A stretch of DNA of 16,284 bases from Desulfotignum sp. Its GTDB lineage: Bacteria; Desulfobacterota; Desulfobacteria; Desulfobacterales; Desulfobacteraceae. The stretch lies in contig JAABSS010000509.1 in the NCBI GenBank assembly GCA_011390235.1, forward strand, positions 1 to 16,284, written 5' to 3'. Below the pieces are notes generated by a model. The model was not told the origin of the DNA. It did not search any database and saw only the letters and a list, made by a program, of their open reading frames with translations. Numbering within the stretch: position 1 is the first letter of the stretch; every line of letters starts with the position of its first letter. The position numbers and the translations under genes were made by a program. This document shows, piece by piece, positions 1 to 5,414 of the stretch.

Positions 1-29
1 GCGGTTTCCTGACATTGAAAACAAAACAT
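1..29 (-). CDS. hcp: Hybrid cluster protein (hydroxylamine reductase), N-terminal start only
   Basis: Only the first ten codons lie inside the window. They read MFCFQCQETA, the very conserved start of the hybrid cluster protein family, in which the CxxC-type cysteines bind an N-terminal iron-sulfur cluster. A clear ribosome binding site (AAGGAGG at 37-43) lies 7 nt before the ATG, which fixes the start. Family knowledge: Hcp is a cytoplasmic iron-sulfur enzyme that reduces nitric oxide or hydroxylamine and is common in anaerobes as nitrosative-stress defence. The gene lies downstream of a broken CBS-domain gene on the same strand, and the remains of that gene run almost into its ribosome binding site. 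No promoter was evident in the short space upstream. The rest of the gene is outside the window, so the call rests on the N-terminal motif and the ribosome binding site. Confidence 0.85.
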
Positions 30-36
30 GGTGTTG

Positions 37-43
37 CCTCCTT
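37..43 (-). promoter_or_regulatory. Ribosome binding site of hcp
   Basis: AAGGAGG on the minus strand lies 7 nt upstream of the ATG at 29. It decides the start of a gene of which only ten codons are visible. Confidence 0.8.
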
Positions 44-58
44 GGTATTTGTTGCGTT

Positions 59-353
59 TATCCGGTTGATGTTGTGGTGGTCCATGATCTTTGCCATTTC
101 AAACAGCGGGCTGGTGCTGGACCACTTCGGCGAGCGGGGTGGTTTCCGAAACCGTTATCACCTGTCTGGTCATGATCTGGTCCGCTGTTATGGCATGTTT
201 TAACCGGTACAGGGCTTGGTCGTATGCCACCCGGTATATTTCCATGAAATCTGACGGGGTGATGTCCAGATATCCTGGGATTTTTTTCATGGCTCCGACA
301 ATGTCTTCATCAATAATGGACTGCTTGCATTCATTTAACGCACTGAATTTCAT
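59..353 (-). pseudogene. Broken CBS-domain protein gene
   Basis: The reading frame starts at an ATG at 353 behind a good ribosome binding site (GAGGAGG). The first 55 or so residues form a helical N-terminus containing IPGYLDITP. They are followed by the beginning of a CBS domain (IMTRQVITVSETTPLAEVV), and then the frame stops at 99-101. The next frame, from about 113 to 59, encodes SPLFEMAKIMDHHNINRI, which is the start of another CBS motif. It then runs into the leader of hcp without the rest of the domain. A normal protein of this type has two full CBS repeats of about 55 residues each. The simplest reading is an internal deletion that joined CBS1 to CBS2 out of frame, plus loss of the 3' end. 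CBS pairs normally bind adenosine nucleotides and act as energy sensors. The 84-residue product could still be made but would lack a folded CBS pair. Confidence 0.7.
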
Positions 354-372
354 GGTTCCTCCTCAGATTGTA

Positions 373-1143
373 TCACGGAGTTGTTTCTTGTTTTTCCTGA
401 TTGGTGTTTTCATCGAGCAAAGCATCCGGTTCAACCAGGATTTTTTCCACGATGCCCAGATCACCCAGAATCATATACATGCATGGAATAACCAGCAGCA
501 CCATGGTTGTGCTGGCCATCAGGCCAAATGAAGTGCTGATGACCAGAGGAACCAGTATCTGGGCCTGGAGGCTTTTTTCAAACAGCAGGGGTAAAAGGCC
601 GGCAATTGTGGTAAAGGAGGTGAGCAGCACGGCCCGGAACCGGTCCTGGCTGGCCCGGGTTGCAGCCTCATAAATGGATTTGCCCTGTTCTCGGTTGTTT
701 TTTAAAAACAATACCAATAAAATAGAATCATTGACCACTATGCCGCTCAGGGCGATAAATCCCAGCAGGCTGGGCATGGAGATGGGTACCCCCATCAGGC
801 CATGGCCCCAGATCACACCGATCAGGGAAAAAGGAATGGCTATCATCACGATGAGAGGTTCGGTAAAGGTTTTGAATTGAAAACTTAAAAGAATAAAAAT
901 CCCGATAAATCCGATCATCATTGACCGGAACATGGATTTCCGGGTAGTGGTGGTTTCTTCAAAGGACACCCGCACCGACAATACCGGATCGGTTTTGCCC
1001 AGCTCCTGTATCACCGGCGGTTCCACTTCCTTTAGATCTCTCTGTTGCCATGAAGCAATCAGGGAAATATTCTTCAAGAGATGATCTCCATGAAAAATAT
1101 TTCCCGGATAAATGATATCGTAACAGCTATTTTTTGGTGTCAC
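373..1143 (-). pseudogene. C-terminal remnant of an RND (AcrB/HAE1-type) efflux pump
   Basis: The open frame has 256 codons. About residues 36 to 256 match the end of an inner-membrane RND pump: a piece of the porter domain, then transmembrane helices equivalent to TM8-TM12. Typical signatures are PLIVMIAIPFSLIGVIWGH, ALSGIVVNDSILLV and RFRAVLLTSFTTIAGLLPLL. A full pump has about 1030 residues, so roughly four fifths are missing, including TM1-TM7 and most of the porter and docking domains. The first 35 codons, back to a GTG at 1143 that overlaps the upstream gene, do not look like RND sequence and include a large hairpin. They are probably intergenic DNA that happens to be open. No membrane-fusion (AcrA) or outer-membrane partner gene is in the window. 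It is very unlikely to work as a pump. RND homology probably starts near 1040. Confidence 0.75.
1062..1105. repeat. 44-nt near-perfect inverted repeat (hairpin) at the RND truncation point
   Basis: The outer arms are GGGAAATATT and AATATTTCCC, ten perfect base pairs. After one mismatch follow TTCA/TGAA (4 bp), a small internal loop and GAGA/TCTC (4 bp) around a 3-nt loop. The hairpin begins 22 nt after the stop codon of the flavoprotein gene on the minus strand, just before recognisable RND sequence starts. There is no run of T after it on either strand, so it is not a classical terminator. It could be a transcript-end structure for the gene upstream, a small mobile or REP-like element, or a palindrome that promoted the deletion. 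Confidence 0.65.
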
Positions 1144-1507
1144 CGATCAAAGGCAGTTCCTTTTCCAGGGTGAAATATACCAGGAATTTGGGTTCCAGGT
1201 TTTCATCGGTGTATCTGCGGCGTTTGATTTTGCCCACCAGTTCCGGATTTTCTTCTTCTCTGACCTTTTTCAAAAACAGGCGCTTTCCTTTGTAACCGGG
1301 TCCGTTTTCAATGAAAAGAAACGAGGCATGGGGATTGGATTTCAGGTTGTGGTGGGTCAGCCGGTCCCGCATGATAAAGGCCAGCGTATCTTCTTCCAGA
1401 AAATGGGGCCGGGCATAGATTGCGGCATCCACTTTGCCCTCGCTGTCAGCTGTTGCCAGAATGCCGGTGCCTTTGGCATTTTCAAAATAAAATTTCAATT
1501 CTTTCAT
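1127..1507 (-). CDS. Pyridoxamine 5'-phosphate oxidase-family FMN-binding protein
   Basis: This 126-residue protein starts MKELKFYFENAKGTGILATA, the usual opening of small split-barrel flavoproteins related to pyridoxamine-phosphate oxidase. The following stretches (VDAAIYARPHF, LAFIMRDRLTHHNLKSNPHASFLFIE) form the beta barrel that binds FMN in this family. A further in-frame start exists at 1546, but the ATG at 1507 has a strong ribosome binding site (AAGGAGAG) about 4 nt upstream and begins at the conserved N-terminus. The size is normal for the family and the reading frame is intact. The substrate cannot be told from sequence. Family members act on flavins, F420, haem or nitro compounds. 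The gene is followed on the same strand by two broken genes and hcp, so it may head a redox or stress transcription unit, though this is an inference. Confidence 0.8.
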   Translation of the reverse strand: MKELKFYFENAKGTGILATADSEGKVDAAIYARPHFLEEDTLAFIMRDRLTHHNLKSNPHASFLFIENGPGYKGKRLFLKKVREEENPELVGKIKRRRYTDENLEPKFLVYFTLEKELPLIGDTKK

Positions 1508-1560
1508 ATTCTCTCCTTTTGGTGCGTGTTTGTGCCATATCAACAAGTGCCGTTATTTCA

Positions 1561-1588
1561 ACAATAGTCATGCCGGCTTGAAAGTAAA
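1561..1588 (-). promoter_or_regulatory. Weak candidate promoter for the PPOx-like gene
   Basis: On the minus strand, TTTACT (1583-1588) and TATTGT (1561-1566) are separated by 16 nt, and each matches four of six sigma70 consensus bases. This would give a leader of about 45 nt. The match is modest. I saw no other feature, and no convincing terminator, in the 159 nt between this gene and the transporter upstream. Confidence 0.3.
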
Positions 1589-1666
1589 GGGCTTCATTGG
1601 AGACGGTAGTTGACAAAAACAGATTACCCCTCAGAATGGCGGATTACTGGTACACCAAACGGTCAC

Positions 1667-3547
1667 TCAGGCGGCAATCCCGTAAAAACCCCAGAGCATG
1701 AACATGACCACCACCATGAAAAGAATGGTCATGCCGGTACCGGCCCTGACATAATCTTTAACCTGGTATCCACCGGGACGCATGATCAGGGCGTTGACCT
1801 GGTGGGTGGGCAGTACAAACGTATTGGATGCGGCAATGGCCACCAGCATGGCAGCTATCCTGGGATCGGCCTGGCACTGCACCGCCATGTTCATGGCCAG
1901 AGGAATCATGAGCACGGTTGCCCCGATGTTGGAAACAAACAAGGTAAACGCGGATGTCAGGCCGCCTACCAGGAGAAACAGGGTAACCGGGTTCAGAAAA
2001 TCATGCAGCAGAAGGGTCAGGTTCGAGGCCAGAAACCCGGCAGCCCCGGTTTTTTCAAAGGCAATGCCCAAAGGGATGAGCCCGGCCAGTAAAAATACCG
2101 TCATCCAGTCCACACTCTGATAGGCTTCATCCAGGGTCATCACCCGCGTGAGTACCATGGAGACAGCCCCGGTCAGCAGGGAAATGGACAGCTGGATATT
2201 GAAGCCCAGGGCCATGACAAGGGCCAGGGCCAGACAGGCCAGCGCTTTTCCGGCATTTTCCGGATACAGGATCTCTCCTTTCAGGTGCTCGGTAAATGCC
2301 AGCAGCGGCTTTTTTTTGAGCAGATGAAATTTTTCCCATTCTCCGTGGAGAAGCACGGCATCTCCGGGCTGGATTTTGATTTCAGAAATATTTTCCAGAA
2401 TCACCTGGTTCTGGCGGTACAGGGCCAAAGGATTCACCCGCAGTTTTTTGCGGAATCCATACGCGTGAAAGGTCTTGCCCACCAGTTCAGACCGGGGAGT
2501 GACAATAGCTTCGGTGATGCCGGCGTGGTCCATGGACAATACCCCGGACAACTGGTTGAGTCCCGGCTGCAGAATCCATCCCATGTCCTGTGCCAGGTCC
2601 CGGGCATGTTCTTCATTGGCCACGATACCCACCACATCATGGGGTTCAATGACATCAGCCCGCCCGGGTTCGGTGACCCGGTACCGGCCGCTGCGCTTGG
2701 AGATGCAGACCACAGTGGCATGGTATTTGGGCCGCAGTTCCAGTTCTTCCAGACGTCGGGTGTAAAAATCCGCAGGTACAACCAGCTCGAACACCTTGCT
2801 CACCTCCTGGCCGTAAGTACATTCCAGGTCATGATTCATGAGGTTGCAGGCATCTTCAACAGGGGTGGCTTTTGGCAGTACCCATCGGCCCAGTACAATA
2901 AAATAGACCAGGGCAGCCAGCACCAGGGCAATGCCCACCGGGGCCACGGAAAAAAGGGAAAATGCTTCAAAGGGCTTATGGGAAACAAGGTCAGGGTTGG
3001 CGGCCCACCAGGCGCCTGCCAGGTCATTGAGCAGGATCAGGGGACTGGATCCCACCAGGGTGATGCACCCGCCGATCACAGCAGCATACCCCATGGGGAT
3101 AAGCACCCGGGAGACGGGAACATTCAGTTGCCGGCACATGCGGTTGACAGCCGGTAAAAACAGGGCTGCAGCCCCGATATTCTGCATGAAACTGGAAATA
3201 AGGGCCACCGTGCCCGCTACCAGGGTCATCATCCGTTTCTGGCTTTTACCGGACATTTTTATGATCCAGGCTGCCACCTGGTTCATCACCCCGGTCTTGT
3301 CCAGGCCGTGTCCGATAATGATCACCGCAATGATGGACACCACAGCATTGGAACTCAATCCGCTGATGGCCTGGGCCGGGGTCACCAGTCCTGCCAGGGG
3401 CAACCCCACCATGACCAGCAGTCCCACCATATCCACCCGCACCAGTTCAGCTGCGAACATGACAATGACACAGACAAGAAATCCGTAAACCGCAAGCATT
3501 TGTGGGGTCAACCCCGGAGGCAGGGCTGAAAGCAGATCAAAAGGCAT
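1667..3547 (-). CDS. SLC13/DASS-type anion transporter with two RCK_C domains
   Basis: This is a 626-residue inner-membrane protein. About five to six hydrophobic helices (residues 15-222) are followed by a soluble stretch with two RCK_C (TrkA-C) domains at about 253-312 and 344-405, and then by a second membrane half. The paired family motifs QNIGAAALFLP (122-132) and SNIGATVLMIP in the second half mark the re-entrant substrate and sodium site of the divalent anion:sodium symporter family. Members carrying RCK_C domains in the middle usually carry sulfate, thiosulfate or dicarboxylates. The substrate here is not decided by sequence, but sulfate would fit a sulfate reducer. The ATG at 3547 directly abuts the stop codon of the ferritin-like gene at 3548, so the two are translationally linked. 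Length and motifs are complete. Confidence 0.85.
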   Translation of the reverse strand: MPFDLLSALPPGLTPQMLAVYGFLVCVIVMFAAELVRVDMVGLLVMVGLPLAGLVTPAQAISGLSSNAVVSIIAVIIIGHGLDKTGVMNQVAAWIIKMSGKSQKRMMTLVAGTVALISSFMQNIGAAALFLPAVNRMCRQLNVPVSRVLIPMGYAAVIGGCITLVGSSPLILLNDLAGAWWAANPDLVSHKPFEAFSLFSVAPVGIALVLAALVYFIVLGRWVLPKATPVEDACNLMNHDLECTYGQEVSKVFELVVPADFYTRRLEELELRPKYHATVVCISKRSGRYRVTEPGRADVIEPHDVVGIVANEEHARDLAQDMGWILQPGLNQLSGVLSMDHAGITEAIVTPRSELVGKTFHAYGFRKKLRVNPLALYRQNQVILENISEIKIQPGDAVLLHGEWEKFHLLKKKPLLAFTEHLKGEILYPENAGKALACLALALVMALGFNIQLSISLLTGAVSMVLTRVMTLDEAYQSVDWMTVFLLAGLIPLGIAFEKTGAAGFLASNLTLLLHDFLNPVTLFLLVGGLTSAFTLFVSNIGATVLMIPLAMNMAVQCQADPRIAAMLVAIAASNTFVLPTHQVNALIMRPGGYQVKDYVRAGTGMTILFMVVVMFMLWGFYGIAA

Positions 3548-4057
3548 CTAGTCTTCCATGTCTGTTTCCATAAAATTGAACCAGTACCCGTTGTTGGAGG
3601 CAAAATCCAGTTCAATCTGGACCACTTCCACATGGCGCTGTTCAATATCATAGAATTTTTTCAGGATATCCCGAACAGGGCCTTTTTGCGTTTTCTGGAT
3701 AGCCTCGTGGTAAAACCGGCTGGTTTCTATTTCCAGGGCCAGGGCCGCATTCAATACCCGTTTCAGATCCCCCAGTATCTTTTTGGGAATCTTATCGGCC
3801 ATTGCCTGGATCTTTTCCAGGTCCCGGGCCGGCAGTGGAATGGCTGTGACCGGTTTTTCCACGGTCAGATCTTTTTGGTCCTTCAGCGTGGTCAAGCTGT
3901 GCTCTAAAAATGCCACATGGCTTTGTTCATCATCTGCCAATGCCTTGAAAAGGGACTTTGCCTGGTCGTCGTCAATGTTTTCAACAGCAGAGCGGTAAAG
4001 GTCCCGGATTTTTTTTTCATACACAAGGGCTGTGCTGAAAATCTCTTCAGATGTCAT
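3548..4057 (-). CDS. Ferritin-like / rubrerythrin-type di-iron protein
   Basis: A 169-residue four-helix-bundle protein. The di-iron ligands are visible: Glu14 in VYEKKIRDLY, ExxH at 44-47 (DDEQSH), Glu109 or Glu111 in LALEIETSRFY, and ExxH at 139-142 (DIEQRH). This pattern is typical of COG1633-like rubrerythrin relatives, but the C-terminal rubredoxin domain is absent. Family members reduce peroxide or handle iron in anaerobes. Two ATG codons compete, at 4069 and 4057. I chose 4057 because GGAG lies 6 nt upstream, while the earlier ATG has no spaced site. The start overlaps the end of fdhD by 11 nt and the end abuts the transporter, so it is the middle gene of an fdhD-ferritin-SLC13 operon. 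A role in protecting or supplying iron to oxygen-sensitive enzymes is possible but inferred. Confidence 0.85.
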   Translation of the reverse strand: MTSEEIFSTALVYEKKIRDLYRSAVENIDDDQAKSLFKALADDEQSHVAFLEHSLTTLKDQKDLTVEKPVTAIPLPARDLEKIQAMADKIPKKILGDLKRVLNAALALEIETSRFYHEAIQKTQKGPVRDILKKFYDIEQRHVEVVQIELDFASNNGYWFNFMETDMED

Positions 4058-4865
4058 TTTTTTCTCCATTTCCTAAGATTCTTTGGGCATGGGTGAATAT
4101 GGCAAAATTGGTTCGCCTGACAAATCCCACCAGGGTAATGCCCATTTCCCGGGCCAGCAGGATACTCTGGTGGGTGGGGGCGCCCCTGGATGCCAGAATG
4201 GGGATTCCCAGCCGCCTGGCCTTGTGCAGAATTTCAGATGATATCCGCCCGGTGCAGGCCAGCATGACGTCGGTGCAGTCTGTTTTTTCCAGCAGCAGGG
4301 TGCCCAGCACCTTGTCAACGGCATTGTGCCGGCCGATATCGTCGATAAAAAAATCCGGGAGCCGGCCCCTGATGCTGGCAGCAGCTGAATGCACGCCCCC
4401 GGTTATGGTATGCAGGTCTGAACACCGCTGGAGCCAGCCTATCACCTGGATGATATTTTTGCCGTGTATCTGCAATTGGCTGTCAATGGGATGGCGGGAG
4501 GAAAGCTCCATCATGGAGGTGTACATCACCCCTTTGCCGCATCCTGACGTATACACGCGCTGCCCCAGCAGCTCCGGATCGATGAATTCTTTGACCTGGA
4601 TGTCTGCCCGCCATTTTTTTTCGTCCAGAGAAAAAGATTGGATATCATCTGCTGACGACACAAAGCCGGAGGTGAACAAAAAACCGTATGCATAGGCTTT
4701 CAAATGGGAAGGGGTGCACATGAGGGTGGCGATTTCCCGGTCGTTGACCAGAAAAGTCAACGGCACCTCAGCCGCCACATGGGTATCTTCTTCCATCAGC
4801 TGCTCATTTTTGTAACGGGTGATGGTATACGGAACCATTTCCGCCAATGGGGTGTCATCATGCAT
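4047..4865 (-). CDS. fdhD: Formate dehydrogenase accessory protein FdhD (sulfurtransferase)
   Basis: A 272-residue protein with the FdhD family landmarks: the SGCGKG loop with Cys109, TGGVHSAAA, DIGRHNAVDKVLG, CTGRISSEI and ASRGAPT. In E. coli FdhD passes sulfur from IscS to the molybdenum/tungsten-bisPGD cofactor of formate dehydrogenase, and a CxxC loop is part of this. Here only the first Cys is present and the second position is Gly112, a variant discussed in the findings. The frame opens further upstream at a GTG (4883), but AAGGGA lies 6 nt before the ATG at 4865, which I take as the start. No formate dehydrogenase subunit gene is in the window, so its client enzyme is elsewhere. It appears to lead the operon with the ferritin-like protein and the SLC13 transporter, driven by the promoter at 4937-4965. 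Confidence 0.92.
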   Translation of the reverse strand: MHDDTPLAEMVPYTITRYKNEQLMEEDTHVAAEVPLTFLVNDREIATLMCTPSHLKAYAYGFLFTSGFVSSADDIQSFSLDEKKWRADIQVKEFIDPELLGQRVYTSGCGKGVMYTSMMELSSRHPIDSQLQIHGKNIIQVIGWLQRCSDLHTITGGVHSAAASIRGRLPDFFIDDIGRHNAVDKVLGTLLLEKTDCTDVMLACTGRISSEILHKARRLGIPILASRGAPTHQSILLAREMGITLVGFVRRTNFAIFTHAQRILGNGEKNDI

Positions 4866-4918
4866 CTTGTATCCCTTCTGCACCGGGCCGCTGGTTGTAT
4901 TACTTCAGGCCGGATATA

Positions 4919-4930
4919 CAGGATATCCTG
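4919..4930. promoter_or_regulatory. Palindromic operator candidate at the fdhD transcription start
   Basis: CAGGATATCCTG is a perfect 12-bp palindrome. It lies immediately downstream of the predicted -10 box of fdhD, where transcription would start (about 4930), a usual position for a repressor site. The binding protein is unknown. Confidence 0.45.
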
Positions 4931-4936
4931 ATACTG

Positions 4937-4965
4937 TTTATACCACCGGTTACAGGAATTTTAAA
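4937..4965 (-). promoter_or_regulatory. Sigma70-like promoter for the fdhD operon
   Basis: On the minus strand, TTTAAA (4960-4965) and TATAAA (4937-4942) are exactly 17 nt apart, matching four and five of six consensus bases. The expected start is near 4930, leaving a leader of about 65 nt before the fdhD ATG. Confidence 0.5.
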
Positions 4966-4982
4966 GACTTATGCGGATTATT

Positions 4983-5022
4983 TTGCCCTGTTCCTTTGCC
5001 GGAGGGCAGCAGAACAGGGCAA
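4983..5022. other. Strong stem-loop between the small Cys-rich gene and fdhD
   Basis: The arms TTGCCCTGTTC (4983-4993) and GAACAGGGCAA (5012-5022) pair perfectly over 11 bp. The 18-nt loop contains a second small hairpin, TGCC/GGCA (4997-5000 with 5005-5008). It begins 24 nt after the stop codon of the small gene. No T-tract follows on either strand, so it looks more like an mRNA-stabilising, processing or rho-assisted end structure than an intrinsic terminator. Confidence 0.6.
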
Positions 5023-5046
5023 CAGGAGGGCGGATACCGGGAAAGA

Positions 5047-5256
5047 TCAGTCCGCCGGGTTGCAGTCAGCTGTTGTCCGGGGATCACAATCCATGGACAG
5101 GGCAGGGGCGGGCATCAATTCTTTTTTGCAAAAAGGGCAGAAAGCGGTGGCCATATTGTTGTCATCCATAATGGATTCCGGTTTAAAAGAGATTTCAAAC
5201 CGGGTTGACCCGGGATAGCTGCAATGCTCATGGGTACAGATATATTTTGTTTGCAT
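5047..5256 (-). CDS. Small Cys-rich (zinc-ribbon-like) hypothetical protein
   Basis: A 69-residue protein I cannot assign to a named family. It has possible metal ligands Cys7, His9/His11 and Cys12 near the N-terminus, and a CPFC knuckle (CPFCKKEL) at about residues 40-43. Together these could make one zinc ribbon. Two further cysteines lie in the tail. The coding call is supported by an AAGGAG ribosome binding site about 10 nt before the ATG and by a good promoter-like sequence further upstream. It sits as a single gene ahead of the fdhD operon on the same strand, separated by a stem-loop. No function is claimed. It might bind zinc or a nucleic acid. Confidence 0.6.
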   Translation of the reverse strand: MQTKYICTHEHCSYPGSTRFEISFKPESIMDDNNMATAFCPFCKKELMPAPALSMDCDPRTTADCNPAD

Positions 5257-5288
5257 TTTCGTAACACTCCTTGTTTTAAATTTAGCTG

Positions 5289-5317
5289 ATCATAACACCA
5301 ATCTAAAAAAAAATCAA
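5289..5317 (-). promoter_or_regulatory. Sigma70-like promoter for the small Cys-rich gene
   Basis: On the minus strand, TTGATT (5312-5317) and TATGAT (5289-5294) are exactly 17 nt apart, matching four and five of six consensus bases, with an AT-rich spacer. The expected start is near 5282, about 26 nt before the ATG at 5256 and ahead of its ribosome binding site. Confidence 0.55.
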
Positions 5318-5414
5318 TTGGTTCTATAAAGATCTTATGGCACATCCGTGTTAGCACAGGGTAAGGTTCCTGACAGAAAACGGTTAATGCATGAAAAATT
5401 CAGGGACATGTGAT

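Noticed and set aside
1522..1538. TGGCAC...GC resembling a sigma54 promoter before the PPOx-like gene (minus strand)
   Set aside because: The GG and GC pairs are 9 rather than 10 nt apart, which is not compatible with a working -24/-12 promoter.
2285..3157. Long open frame (290 codons) antisense to the SLC13 transporter
   Set aside because: It has no family resemblance, is rich in His, Gly and Gln as shadows often are, and lies fully over a clear membrane-protein gene.
5338..5356. TGGCAC on the plus strand as a possible sigma54 site
   Set aside because: No GC pair at the required 10-nt distance and no gene starts downstream on the plus strand.
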